From: Yaniella sp. | GTDB taxonomy: Bacteria > Actinomycetota > Actinomycetes > Actinomycetales > Micrococcaceae | Length of the DNA: 64,000 nt | Assembly (NCBI RefSeq): GCF_030453185.1 | Contig: NZ_JAKDKW010000002.1 | Location: 1-64,000 of the forward strand | Direction: 5' to 3' | Part shown: positions 1 to 10,675 of the stretch, piece after piece | How positions within the stretch are numbered: position 1 is the stretch's first letter | Layout: each line of letters opens with the position of its first letter | Made by a program: the position numbers and the translations under genes | Notes under the pieces: generated by a model | The model's database searches: none | The model's input: the letters and a program-made list of their open reading frames with translations, nothing else | What the model was told of the DNA's origin: nothing

Positions 1-73
1 TCTCAGCGCTTCACGTCACCGTTCCGCCCTGGGCACGAGAGATAACTATACACAGGTTGTTTCGGAACGCAAA

Positions 74-124
74 ATCGGCGGATCCGATGGGAACTGGGGT
101 GTAGTTCCGCACGAATCCGCCGAT
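74..124 (-). terminator. Nested inverted repeat downstream of tyrS
   Basis: A perfect 10-bp inverted repeat (ATCGGCGGAT at 74-83, ATCCGCCGAT at 115-124) encloses a second perfect 6-bp repeat (GGAACT 90-95, AGTTCC 103-108). Read on the minus strand it lies 57 bases after the tyrS stop and is followed by TTTT, so a tyrS terminator is the simplest reading. The U-tract is short. CGGAAC at 63-68 could also pair with GTTCCG at 104-109, so an alternative fold exists. No gene was recognised in 1-180. Confidence 0.5.
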
Positions 125-180
125 CATGGAAGTATTATGATGAAATTTTGGCTAAATAGTCTTTATTCGAGACCTATATC

Positions 181-1515
181 TCAGTTACTTGCTGAATCTA
201 AGTCGATGAACCCGAGATTGCGGCGCCCGCGTCGTACAACAAAGTATTTATTGTGCAGAGCGTCTGTTGCGGTGAAGATGTGTTCTGGGTCTTCGATTTT
301 GGTGTTGTTCAGATATGCTCCACCGTCGCCGACTGTGCGACGTGCTGAAGACTTCGATTTTTCCAGTCCAGTCGCAACTAAGAGATCGATGATTGTCATC
401 CGCTCGCCAAGGTCACTTTGTTCAGCTGATGGAAGTTCTGCACCTGCAGCATGCAGTGTTGTCACATCAATGGATTCAAGATCACCACGGCCAAAGAGGG
501 CAGCCGATGCATCAATAGCACGTTGGGTTTGGTCTTCTCCATGAACTAATGAAGTCACTTCCCATGCCAGACGACGCTGCGCTTCACGGCGGAAGGGTTC
601 ATCGACGACCTTCTGCTCGTATTCCGCAATTTCAGCACGACTGAGGAACGTGAATACTTTGAGCCGTTCCACAACGTCGGCATCAGCTGTATTGAGCCAG
701 AATTGATAAAAAGTGTACGGCGAACACATCTCGGGGTTTAACCAGATTGCGTTCCCTTCGGATTTGCCGAACTTCGTCCCATCAGCATTCGTAATCAGCG
801 GGGTGCCGATTGCGTGTACGTGTTCGCCCTCGACCTTACGCACAAGTTCAGTACCCGAAGTGAGGTTGCCCCATTGGTCTGAACCACCTGTTTGTAAGGT
901 GACGTTGTGGCGACGGTACAGCTCCATAAAGTCCATGCCCTGCAACACCTGGTAGGAAAACTCGGTATAGGAGATGCCCTCATCAGAGTCCAGCCGCGAG
1001 GCCACAATTTCTTTACGAACCATAGTGCCCACCCGGAAGTGCTTACCAATGTCACGGAGGAAATCCAGAGCCGACAACCCACCGGTCCAGTCCAGGTTAT
1101 TCACCATCGTGGCTCCATTGTCACCATCAAAGGATAGGTAATGCTCAATTTGCGACCGGAGTGAATCGACCCAACCTTCAACCGTGTCACGAGTATTGAG
1201 GCTACGTTCACTTGTTTGACGCGGATCGCCAATCAGTCCGGTTGCGCCGCCAACCAATGCTACGGGGTGATGACCGGCTAGTTGCAGGCGACGCAGGACC
1301 AAAAGCTGTACGAGATGACCAAGGTGCAAGGATGCAGCCGTTGGATCGAAACCGCAATAGTAGTTTATTGGGTCCCCCGATAGGGCTTCTTCAAGTTTGG
1401 CTTCATCAGTCGAGACCTGAATGAGGCCACGCCACTGCATTTCCTGCCAAATGTTCTCGAAAGAAGGATCATTTGTTTGTCGACTCAAAAACTCTTCATT
1501 ATTCATGCTGATCAA
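181..1515 (-). CDS. tyrS: Tyrosyl-tRNA synthetase
   Basis: Class I aminoacyl-tRNA synthetase that charges tRNA-Tyr in the cytoplasm. The Rossmann catalytic core carries a HIGH-type motif (HLGHL, about residue 65) and a KMSKS-type motif (KFGKS, about residue 250). A C-terminal S4-like RNA-binding segment holds SSARR and a conserved GGAYLNN-like stretch. The 444-residue length is normal for the TyrS family. I prefer the TTG at 1515 because AGGA (1525-1528) sits 9 bases upstream; the in-frame ATG at 1506 would be 18 bases from it. The helicase gene ends 38 bases upstream on the same strand, so the two may be co-transcribed. Confidence 0.95.
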   Translation of the reverse strand: MISMNNEEFLSRQTNDPSFENIWQEMQWRGLIQVSTDEAKLEEALSGDPINYYCGFDPTAASLHLGHLVQLLVLRRLQLAGHHPVALVGGATGLIGDPRQTSERSLNTRDTVEGWVDSLRSQIEHYLSFDGDNGATMVNNLDWTGGLSALDFLRDIGKHFRVGTMVRKEIVASRLDSDEGISYTEFSYQVLQGMDFMELYRRHNVTLQTGGSDQWGNLTSGTELVRKVEGEHVHAIGTPLITNADGTKFGKSEGNAIWLNPEMCSPYTFYQFWLNTADADVVERLKVFTFLSRAEIAEYEQKVVDEPFRREAQRRLAWEVTSLVHGEDQTQRAIDASAALFGRGDLESIDVTTLHAAGAELPSAEQSDLGERMTIIDLLVATGLEKSKSSARRTVGDGGAYLNNTKIEDPEHIFTATDALHNKYFVVRRGRRNLGFIDLDSASN

Positions 1516-1553
1516 ACTACCAGTTCCTGTTATCGTTCGATAAAAATTTCGGC

Positions 1554-3830
1554 TTATATGTCGTTCAGGCCTGCGGGCAAGTCTTCATCGCTAGCCGTCG
1601 TGATCATGGTGAGACTCTGGGTGGCTCGTGTCATAGCCACATAAAGATCCCCAACGGATCCGTTAGCCGCAGCAACCACATTTTGTGGTTCGGAGATAAT
1701 CACCGCGTCATACTCCAGACCCTTTGCCTGTTGCGGAGTTACCAACGCTATATCTCGTTGACGACGCCGTCCGACCCCAGTCCAGACTCTTTTCGGATAG
1801 GCGCTTTCGAGTTGCTGATACGCATCGACATACTGTTCCGCGGTCACGATAACGCCGATGAGCCCTCCGGGTTGCCGCTCCAACTGTAATTGCACGGCTT
1901 GCAGAAGTATCTCATGATGATCTTCGTCAGTCGCTCGAATGAGTTCAGGATCGTAGTCACCTTGTCGCAACGCGGTAGGAGTCGTAACCGGTCGACCTGC
2001 CTGTGTCGCTACACGGGTAGCGACGTCGGTAATTCGTTCTGGGGTTCTGTAGTTCACCGTCAGTTCTGAAAGTCTCCAGTTCTGTCCGGCGAATGGCTGT
2101 AGCACTGACGCCCAGTCTGTACTGGCGTCAGCCCAGGATGCCTGGGCAAGGTCGCCGACAATGGTGAAGGAGCGCAACGGCGACCGACGAAAGAGCATCC
2201 GCCACTGCATGTAGGTTAGTTCCTGAGCTTCATCGACAATGACATGCCCATACGTCCAGGTGCGATCGGCTTTTGCACGGTCCGCAACCGAAGCCCACGT
2301 AGTCTCAGGTTCTTGAGCAGCCGCAAGCATCTCCGCCGTCACGACACCATCGACGCCAATATCCTCCAGTGCATAGTACATATTGTCCAGTGCCGCTTCA
2401 GCGGTATCGACATTGCGCTGGCTCAATGATTGTTCCGCCTCGGTAGTGTCCCCCACGAGCTCCCCCACGAGTTCCGCAGTCTCATCAACCAACGGAATAT
2501 CAGCCTCGGTGAATGGCGTACCGGGTTGTCTGAGCAGCGTTAGTATTTCCGTCGTAGTCAACATTGGCGCCGCATCGACCAGGTACTTCGGCTGGGACAA
2601 CAGTTCGCTGACTACCCCGGTGGGTGTCAATGGTTTCCAACACATGTTCAGTAGGCGCCGTACATCGCGAGACTGCCGGATTTCTTGACGAAGATATGAC
2701 CGGTCAGCTTTATTCACGAGGCCGTCTTCACGTTTTGGGCTTACAATATCGCGCAACTGGTCATATAACGTCCGCACCATGTGATCAACAAAGACTTCAC
2801 GAGCTTGGTTATGTGGCCGTTCAGATGTCCGAGCATGCCCGATTGCCCGGCGAATTTGTATCGGGCGCACGCGTAGGTCAACGCCGTCGACGTGGACCCA
2901 TGTGGTTTCCGGAATGGAACGTTGGCGGAGACTTACGGCATTAGCCAGGACCTCGGTCATCAGGGAGCGTCCCTTGATTTCAGCCGCGCTCCGGTCAAGC
3001 TCTGGTGCAGCTTCAATACCGGGATATAGATTGCCTACCGAGCTCATGACCACCCCGGTCTCCCCTAGCGACGGAAGGACTTGGTCGATGTAGTTCATGA
3101 ACGCTTCAGATGGGCCGACGAGGAGGACTCCGTTTTTCGCGAGCCGTTCACGGTGTGTATACAGCAGGTAGGCGGCTCGATGGAGGGCAACTGCGGTTTT
3201 ACCAGTACCCGGCCCGCCCTGCACGACAAGCACCCCGCGCATTTCGTCACGGATGATTTCGTCTTGTTCTCGTTGAATAGTGGCGACGATGTCACCCATC
3301 AGACCGGTTCGGGGGGCACTCACCGCGGACAGAAGCGTCTGAGATGCTTCGCTGGCATCGCCGGTATTGAGTACGTCATCTTCGAACGACTCGACGTCGC
3401 GTCCGGTCATCATGATGTGACGACGCCGCGCTACACCCTGCGACTTGGCAGCCGTGGCTTGATAAAACGGTGCTGCTTCAGGAGCACGCCAGTCAACTAG
3501 AAGGCGTGCACGCTCATCATCGGACAGGCCAATTCGACCAATATGACGGCGGACGTCGTCTTCTGTATCAAGGCGACCGAACACTAACCGGTCGTCTACA
3601 GCGTTGAGCTGGTTGATGCGGTCTTGGTAGAGACTGGCAAACGAATCTCGCTCGGACTGGTTCTGAAATGATCCTTGCAGCCCCTGAGCTTGGATTCGTT
3701 TCAGTTGTTCCTGTTTTTCATCACGCAGTCCATCTAAACGCTCATAGAGTTTGGCTACATATCCGCGCTCTGTTGCCAATTCTTGTTCATACCACGAAGT
3801 GGTATCGGTTGACCCTTGTTGGTCAGTCAC
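1554..3830 (-). CDS. HelD/HelR-type UvrD-like helicase (RNA polymerase recycling)
   Basis: Superfamily 1 helicase of 758 residues with the layout of actinobacterial HelD/HelR. It has an N-terminal charged coiled coil (about residues 10-85), then a linker containing a DWRAPEAAPFY element. A Walker A motif GPGTGKT lies at about 206-212, a DEAQE Walker B near 550, and C-terminal UvrD-like motifs follow (NYRTPERI, KGLEYDAVI, YVAMTRA). Family members release stalled RNA polymerase from DNA, and the Streptomyces homologue HelR contributes to rifamycin tolerance; that role is inferred here. The GTG at 3830 has AGGAG five bases upstream, whereas the TTG at 3833 would be only two bases from it. A UvrD/PcrA repair helicase is unlikely because of the N-terminal coiled coil. 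Confidence 0.85.
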   Translation of the reverse strand: MTDQQGSTDTTSWYEQELATERGYVAKLYERLDGLRDEKQEQLKRIQAQGLQGSFQNQSERDSFASLYQDRINQLNAVDDRLVFGRLDTEDDVRRHIGRIGLSDDERARLLVDWRAPEAAPFYQATAAKSQGVARRRHIMMTGRDVESFEDDVLNTGDASEASQTLLSAVSAPRTGLMGDIVATIQREQDEIIRDEMRGVLVVQGGPGTGKTAVALHRAAYLLYTHRERLAKNGVLLVGPSEAFMNYIDQVLPSLGETGVVMSSVGNLYPGIEAAPELDRSAAEIKGRSLMTEVLANAVSLRQRSIPETTWVHVDGVDLRVRPIQIRRAIGHARTSERPHNQAREVFVDHMVRTLYDQLRDIVSPKREDGLVNKADRSYLRQEIRQSRDVRRLLNMCWKPLTPTGVVSELLSQPKYLVDAAPMLTTTEILTLLRQPGTPFTEADIPLVDETAELVGELVGDTTEAEQSLSQRNVDTAEAALDNMYYALEDIGVDGVVTAEMLAAAQEPETTWASVADRAKADRTWTYGHVIVDEAQELTYMQWRMLFRRSPLRSFTIVGDLAQASWADASTDWASVLQPFAGQNWRLSELTVNYRTPERITDVATRVATQAGRPVTTPTALRQGDYDPELIRATDEDHHEILLQAVQLQLERQPGGLIGVIVTAEQYVDAYQQLESAYPKRVWTGVGRRRQRDIALVTPQQAKGLEYDAVIISEPQNVVAAANGSVGDLYVAMTRATQSLTMITTASDEDLPAGLNDI

Positions 3831-3844
3831 CAAGGCTCCTTTAC

Positions 3845-3900
3845 TGCTAGCACCGCAGCGCTAGCACTTAGCTAACTTCGACCACTAAGTCTAATGGTCG
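3845..3900 (-). terminator. Two hairpins between argH and the helicase gene
   Basis: TGCTAGC (3845-3851) pairs with GCTAGCA (3860-3866), and CGACCA (3879-3884) pairs with TGGTCG (3895-3900), directly after the argH stop on the minus strand. No clear U-run follows, so these are weak or factor-assisted terminators, or leader structure for the helicase gene. Confidence 0.35.
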
Positions 3901-3901
3901 T

Positions 3902-5607
<1,706 letters not shown>

Positions 5608-6048
5608 ATGACTGATAAAGAACCAGAACTCTCAGACGAACAGATTGAATTTCTCAATTCGTTGTTTGATTTCGCCCGCGAAGGTAAAACACAAGCCCTG
5701 TCGTCTGCTATCGATCAAGGTATACCGGTGAATCTCACGAATCACAACGGCGACACCTTTTTGATTTTGGCGGCATACCGTGAACAAGCTGCAGTGGTTG
5801 ACACACTCATAGAGCGTCAGGCCGATGTCAACGCATTGAACAGTCGTGGACAGTCAGCGTTGACGAGTTCGATCTTCATGCAAAATGAGGAGATATCGAC
5901 AGCCCTGCTCAACGCAGGTGCTGATCCTGATCACGGTCCGCAGTCAGCTCGCGCAACAATTACAGCGATGGGATTGGAAAACATGGGCGAATTCCTAGCA
6001 GCCTATGAGAACCATCCCGCAACGGACCCATTTGAAGAACATAAATAA
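5608..6048 (+). CDS. Ankyrin-repeat protein
   Basis: Small cytoplasmic protein of 146 residues made almost entirely of ankyrin repeats. At least three helix-turn-helix units are visible (residues about 30-60, 62-95 and 96-128), with the diagnostic NHNGDTFLILAA, NSRGQSALTSSI and LLNAGADPD segments. Ankyrin repeats bind protein partners; no enzyme domain is present and the partner is unknown. There is no signal peptide. The start has no ribosome-binding site and lies just downstream of a possible -10 element. The lipoprotein gene follows after 61 bases on the same strand, and the pair interrupts the arginine cluster. Confidence 0.8.
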   Translation: MTDKEPELSDEQIEFLNSLFDFAREGKTQALSSAIDQGIPVNLTNHNGDTFLILAAYREQAAVVDTLIERQADVNALNSRGQSALTSSIFMQNEEISTALLNAGADPDHGPQSARATITAMGLENMGEFLAAYENHPATDPFEEHK

Positions 6049-6109
6049 TGTAACTGTGCAATGTATAACGTCCCCGCACCGCATTTCACATCACATCTGA
6101 GGAGCTCTT

Positions 6110-6868
6110 TTGAATAGAACGATGACACGACCAACCCGATGGCTTTCGCTAACAGGACTCGGAGTCGTCTCCGCCTGGACGCTTACCGCTTGCGGTGGCG
6201 GCGCCCCAGAACTCACCGAAATTTCTGATTCCGCTCAACAATCCATGGAAGAAGCAGAATCGCTCACCTACACGCTCTCAGATCCCGATGGGGTCCATGA
6301 GGATGACCTGAATTCAATGGAATTCTCCGGGCAGACCGCTCAGGCGAACTTCGCCATCAACGCCAACACGGCGGATCTCGACATGGAAATTTTGGTCGTA
6401 GATGAAGAATCTACGTTTATCCGAATGACGTTCAATGATGAAGATATGCAGGCAATGTTTAATGCCGAAGGTATCGAAGAAGGTCAGTGGATTCAGACTC
6501 CGGAGTCTGAAGTAGCTGATATTGAACAGTTTACCGACGAATTCGAAGGACTGTCAGACAGGACCTTTGCTTTAACCGAGGGGCTGACCGAAGAAGACCT
6601 GGAAGCAGTAGAAGTCGAAGAAACTGAACTGGATGATCAAGCGGTCTATAAATATACCGTCCCTGCCACGGGCGAGACGGAAACCGAACTCTATCCAGGC
6701 GCCGACACTGTCGCTTTTTATTTCTCACAAGATTCATCTGAACTAGTGCAAGTGGAAGCCAGTTCCGGCGAAAACACAGCCACCCATACCTATGGTGACT
6801 ACGATGCTGTGGAACCAGTAGAAGCCCCACCTGAGGATGAGATTGCCGATCTCGACTGGGAGTTCTAG
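6110..6868 (+). CDS. Acidic lipoprotein of unknown function
   Basis: Secreted lipoprotein of 252 residues. It has a positively charged N-terminus, a hydrophobic stretch and a lipobox LTAC, with the lipidated cysteine at about residue 28. The mature part is very rich in Glu and Asp. Its shape loosely recalls the LppX/LprG-like lipoproteins of actinobacteria, but I cannot assign a family firmly. The TTG at 6110 is chosen because GAGGAG ends five bases upstream; the ATG at 6122 would be 17 bases from it. A strong hairpin follows at 6900-6939. Confidence 0.75.
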   Translation: MNRTMTRPTRWLSLTGLGVVSAWTLTACGGGAPELTEISDSAQQSMEEAESLTYTLSDPDGVHEDDLNSMEFSGQTAQANFAINANTADLDMEILVVDEESTFIRMTFNDEDMQAMFNAEGIEEGQWIQTPESEVADIEQFTDEFEGLSDRTFALTEGLTEEDLEAVEVEETELDDQAVYKYTVPATGETETELYPGADTVAFYFSQDSSELVQVEASSGENTATHTYGDYDAVEPVEAPPEDEIADLDWEF

Positions 6869-6899
6869 GCCTAGACGTGGTTTTGGACGTACGAACAGC

Positions 6900-6939
6900 A
6901 CAAAGCGCTCGAACAATAGTATTTGTCCGAGCGCTTTGT
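6900..6939. terminator. Bidirectional terminator between lipoprotein gene and argR
   Basis: A perfect 12-bp inverted repeat (ACAAAGCGCTCG 6900-6911, CGAGCGCTTTGT 6928-6939) has a 16-base loop that can itself pair (ACAA with TTGT). It lies between the convergent lipoprotein gene (stop 6868) and argR (stop 6950). Confidence 0.8.
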
Positions 6940-6949
6940 CGCATCTGTC

Positions 6950-7462
6950 TTACGAACGTGGTTCCTGCTCCGCATAGCTAATGAACTCCGACGCAACTCC
7001 CGGGCCTCCGTCTGCAAGACGGGTCACCACCATTATGGAGTCGTCACCTGCGATACTGCCCAAAACGCTCGGCAATCTTGCGTGGTCGATTGCCGACGCC
7101 AAAAACTGTGCTGCTCCCGGAGGTGTCCGGAGCACTGCAATATTCGCGGAGCCTTCGGCTGATAACAACAAGTCTCTACACAGGGATGAAAGCCGAGCTT
7201 CTGTAGCTTCGGAAGTCTGTAAGACCACACCAGCTACCCCATCTATACCTTCCGGTGGCACATGGTAGACGGTCTGCCCCGTATCGGTGCGTATTCTGGT
7301 AGCACCGATATCAACTAAGTCGCGTGACAGTGTGCCCTGCGTGACCGAAACGCCCCGCCGTTGGAGCGCATCTGCTAATTCAGCTTGAGAACGGATGTGT
7401 TCGACACTGAGCACCGTCCGGATTTCATGTTGTCGAGCGGCCTTGGTCATCGGAGTGATCAT
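6950..7462 (-). CDS. argR: Arginine repressor ArgR
   Basis: Hexameric DNA-binding regulator that uses arginine as co-repressor. The N-terminal winged helix holds SQAELADALQRRGVSVTQGT and the SRDL element (about residues 20-55). The C-terminal arginine-binding and oligomerisation domain holds GTPPGAAQ-like and GSIAGDDSIMVV stretches (about 115-150). The ATG at 7462 follows the argF stop by two bases and gives 170 residues, the usual actinobacterial size; an upstream extension would overlap argF. Translation is probably coupled to argF. Its likely target is the half-site pair in front of argC. Confidence 0.93.
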   Translation of the reverse strand: MITPMTKAARQHEIRTVLSVEHIRSQAELADALQRRGVSVTQGTLSRDLVDIGATRIRTDTGQTVYHVPPEGIDGVAGVVLQTSEATEARLSSLCRDLLLSAEGSANIAVLRTPPGAAQFLASAIDHARLPSVLGSIAGDDSIMVVTRLADGGPGVASEFISYAEQEPRS

Positions 7463-7464
7463 GA

Positions 7465-8463
7465 TTACTGCACTTGAGCTCGGGAGGCTACTGCATGCGG
7501 TAGAACCAGATCTTTTGGAATTTCCGCCAACCCGGACGCGTACAGCAACCATGCGATGAGAGCTTTCTGCGCGTGGAGCCGGTTTTCTGCTTCGTCAAAG
7601 ACTCTCGATTGTGGCCCGTCAATAACTTCAGCTGAGACTTCGTATTCGCGGTAGGCGGGCAAGCAGTGCAAAAATATGGCATCATTGGCAGCTTTAGCCA
7701 TGGCAGCGCTGTCCACTGAGTACGCTTCAAACAGCTTCAACCGTTGTTCAGTTTGGTCTTCTTGACCCATAGAGATCCACGTGTCAGTAACGACGACATC
7801 AGCAGCCTCCAGAGCTTTGTCCGCATCCGTAGTCACCGTAATGGAGCCTCCGGTTTCTTGGGCACGCGCTTTGGCTGCTGCCACGATAGCCTCGTCCGGC
7901 AAGTAGCCTTCGGGCCCGGCGATCCGTACATGCATGCCGGCGGTCGCACCGCCGAGAAGATAGGAATTCGCCATATTGTTAGCGGCGTCACCGAGATAGG
8001 TCATCACGAGTCCCTGGGTTGTTCCACGGTGTTCTCGTACGGTCTGCAGATCGGCCAATACCTGGCACGGATGGTAATCATCTGTCAGCGCGTTAACTAC
8101 GGGAATGGATGAGTTCGCGGCCAGTTCTTCGATCCCGGACTGGGCATAGGTCCGCCAAATGACGACGGAAACCATGCGTTCAAAAACTTTGGCCGAATCA
8201 TAGATGGATTCTTTATGCCCGAGTTGAGATTCACCGGGGTTGATAATCAGTGGACTACCACCAAGCTCTGTGAGTCCAGCAGCAAAAGAAATTCGTGTAC
8301 GGGTCGAGGTCTTGTCAAACATGACGATCCCGGTTTGTGGTCCGGCCAGTGGTTTGAATTGATACCGCTGTGCCTTCATCATCTCAGCGAGATCGAGTAC
8401 TTCGGCCTGCTCGGCGGGAGTCAGGTCGGTATCAACCAGAAAATGGCGTGGTGTCGTTGGCAT
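7465..8463 (-). CDS. argF: Ornithine carbamoyltransferase
   Basis: Makes citrulline from ornithine and carbamoyl phosphate. The carbamoyl-phosphate loop STRTR (about residue 50) and the ornithine-binding HCLP motif (about residue 265) are both present. I moved the start to the ATG at 8463, which has AGGAG seven bases upstream and gives 332 residues; the longer GTG start at 8490 overlaps the argD stop. It is the fifth gene of argCJBDFR, followed at once by argR. Confidence 0.95.
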   Translation of the reverse strand: MPTTPRHFLVDTDLTPAEQAEVLDLAEMMKAQRYQFKPLAGPQTGIVMFDKTSTRTRISFAAGLTELGGSPLIINPGESQLGHKESIYDSAKVFERMVSVVIWRTYAQSGIEELAANSSIPVVNALTDDYHPCQVLADLQTVREHRGTTQGLVMTYLGDAANNMANSYLLGGATAGMHVRIAGPEGYLPDEAIVAAAKARAQETGGSITVTTDADKALEAADVVVTDTWISMGQEDQTEQRLKLFEAYSVDSAAMAKAANDAIFLHCLPAYREYEVSAEVIDGPQSRVFDEAENRLHAQKALIAWLLYASGLAEIPKDLVLPHAVASRAQVQ

Positions 8464-8489
8464 GGGGCCGCTCCTTGTATTCTGGTCCA

Positions 8490-9749
8490 CTAATTCGCTT
8501 CAGCTACAGTTTCAGCAAGAATATCTGGCAAATCTGACAGTAGCGGTTCAACCTGTTCCTGGGTGATGATCAGCGGTGGGGCCAGCCGAAGAGTTGATTC
8601 CCCGGTGGCGTTAATGATGTAGCCATACTCGAGTGCTTTAGCCACGACTTTTGGTGCGAGTCCGCCTTCCGGAAGTTTCTGACCTTGGGCTAGCAGCGTT
8701 TCCGTATCAAGTTCGATGCCCTGCCACAAGCCATAAGCTCGAACAGCTTTGACGCCTGGTAGTACCCTGAGCTGTTGGGCAAGATAACTTCCAACTTCAC
8801 GTACATTATCCAAGATGCGTTCAGATTCTATGGTGTCTAGCACTGCCAGAGCAGTGGCGGTTGCCAGTGGGTTGCCACCAAAGGTTGTACCGTGCTGGCC
8901 AGCTGTAAAGAGGTCTGAAACGTCACGGCCGAACGTAACCATGGCGCCAATCGGCATGCCACCGCCCAAGCCTTTGGCCAATGTCATAGCGTCCGGAACA
9001 ACAGGTTCTTCCGTTCCTGTCAGTTCGGCGTTCTGGAACCCGAACCACGTACCGGTGCGTCCGATACCAGATTGAATTTCGTCAAAAATTAGCAGTGCAC
9101 CGTGGTCATCACACGCCTGACGCACCTGAGCAAGATATCCCGCAGGGAAATTACGAACGCCAGCTTCACCCTGTACCGGTTCGATCACCACAGCCGCCAC
9201 GGTGTCATCGAGCTCGGCTTGCAGTGCAGCAAAGTCTCCGGCCGGCACAAATGTCACCCCGCCCGGCAAAGGTGCAAATGGTTCACGGTACTGAGGTTTC
9301 CAGGTCAACGCCAAAGCACCCATGGTGCGGCCGTGAAACGCGTTTTCTAAGGCGATGATCTTACCTCGTGTACCACCGGTTGAATGCCCGTAACGCCGAG
9401 CTAATTTGAAAGCCGCCTCATTAGCTTCGGTACCGGAATTAGCAAAGAAGCACGCACCCTCATCGGCGCCGGCGAGTGCGGTAAGCCGTTCAGCCAGTGC
9501 TACCTGCGGCAATGAGGTGAACAGGTTAGAGATATGCCCCAGGGTTTGCGCCTGTTCAGTCAGGGCCTCCACAAGCGCAGGATGGGCGTGGCCCAATGCG
9601 TTTACGGCGATACCTGCTAAGAAGTCCGTATACTGCTTGCCGTCAGCGTCCCAAACATAAACACCGTCGCCTTTAACGAGGGCACGGGCAGGGGTACCGA
9701 ACATGTTGGTCATGGTCCGTAGATAACGGTCCAATAAGTTCTGTGACAA
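8490..9749 (-). CDS. argD: Acetylornithine aminotransferase
   Basis: PLP-dependent class III aminotransferase that converts N-acetylglutamate semialdehyde to N-acetylornithine. The FDEIQSGIGRTG segment (cofactor Asp) and the Schiff-base lysine in TLAKGLGGG are visible. The start is a TTG at 9749: AGGAG overlaps the argB stop codon and ends five bases before it. A long upstream in-frame extension runs into argB and is rejected. Length is 419 residues. Confidence 0.94.
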   Translation of the reverse strand: MSQNLLDRYLRTMTNMFGTPARALVKGDGVYVWDADGKQYTDFLAGIAVNALGHAHPALVEALTEQAQTLGHISNLFTSLPQVALAERLTALAGADEGACFFANSGTEANEAAFKLARRYGHSTGGTRGKIIALENAFHGRTMGALALTWKPQYREPFAPLPGGVTFVPAGDFAALQAELDDTVAAVVIEPVQGEAGVRNFPAGYLAQVRQACDDHGALLIFDEIQSGIGRTGTWFGFQNAELTGTEEPVVPDAMTLAKGLGGGMPIGAMVTFGRDVSDLFTAGQHGTTFGGNPLATATALAVLDTIESERILDNVREVGSYLAQQLRVLPGVKAVRAYGLWQGIELDTETLLAQGQKLPEGGLAPKVVAKALEYGYIINATGESTLRLAPPLIITQEQVEPLLSDLPDILAETVAEAN

Positions 9750-9757
9750 GTGGGCTC

Positions 9758-10666
9758 CTATGGTGTGACTTGGGTACCGACACCGGCGGTCGTAAAGATT
9801 TCTAACAGCATGGAATGTGGCTGACGTCCGTCGACTATGTGGGCCTGGGGCACACCGGCTTCCACGGCTGACAGGCATGCCCGCATCTTAGGGATCATCC
9901 CTGATTCAAGGTCACCAAGCATGCCGCGAAGTTCGTCAGCGCTGATCGATGTGATCAGTGATGCTGGGTCCGGCCACTCTCCATAGAGTCCTTCGACGTC
10001 GGTCAGCACCACGAGTTTTGCCGCCCCAAGCGCTCCGGCGAGTTCTGCCGCAGCGGTGTCGGCGTTGACGTTGAGGACCTGCCCCGTTGGTTGCCCGGTG
10101 TCGGCGTCGAATTCAGGCGCTACGGAGGAGACCACCGGGATGCGTCCGTTGTCGATCAAATCGGTGATCGCTCCGGCATTGACTTTGACGACGTCACCAA
10201 CCAGTCCAAGATCTATGGCTTCACCGTTGACCACGTGTTCAGTGCGGTGTGCAACGAACAGATCGGCGTCTTCACCCGACATTCCGACAGCGTAGGTGCC
10301 ATGGGAGTTGATCAGTCCAACGAGCTGGCGACCAACCTGGCCGGTCAATACCATGCGAACGACTTCCATGGTTTCTTCAGTGGTAACCCGAAGACCTCCG
10401 CGAAATTCGGATTGAATCTCGAGTTTGTCTAACATGGCGTTAATTTGGGGGCCGCCCCCGTGGACAACCACCGGATGGATACCGCAGTGGTGTAAGAACA
10501 CCATATCTTCCACAAACGCTGCGCGAAGCTCATCCGATACCATAGCGTTGCCACCGTATTTGATCACCATGGTGGTTCCGGAAAATTTTTGAATCCAGGG
10601 CAGGGCTTCGATGAGGACGGCGGCCTTGTCGGCAGCCCTGGACATATCACGTGGTGTAGTAGTCAT
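9758..10666 (-). CDS. argB: Acetylglutamate kinase
   Basis: Phosphorylates N-acetylglutamate and is the arginine-feedback step in linear and recycling pathways. Amino-acid-kinase fold with the N-terminal KYGGNAM segment, the VHGGGPQIN glycine-rich loop and the [16 protein letters not shown] region. Length is 302 residues. It lies between argJ and argD with gaps of 9 bases or less, so all are one transcript. Confidence 0.96.
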   Translation of the reverse strand: MTTTPRDMSRAADKAAVLIEALPWIQKFSGTTMVIKYGGNAMVSDELRAAFVEDMVFLHHCGIHPVVVHGGGPQINAMLDKLEIQSEFRGGLRVTTEETMEVVRMVLTGQVGRQLVGLINSHGTYAVGMSGEDADLFVAHRTEHVVNGEAIDLGLVGDVVKVNAGAITDLIDNGRIPVVSSVAPEFDADTGQPTGQVLNVNADTAAAELAGALGAAKLVVLTDVEGLYGEWPDPASLITSISADELRGMLGDLESGMIPKMRACLSAVEAGVPQAHIVDGRQPHSMLLEIFTTAGVGTQVTP

Positions 10667-10675
10667 GTGGCTCTT

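Noticed and set aside
7463..7552. 30-residue upstream extension of ArgR
   Set aside because: It lies inside argF in another frame and exceeds the normal ArgR length; the ATG at 7462 fits better.
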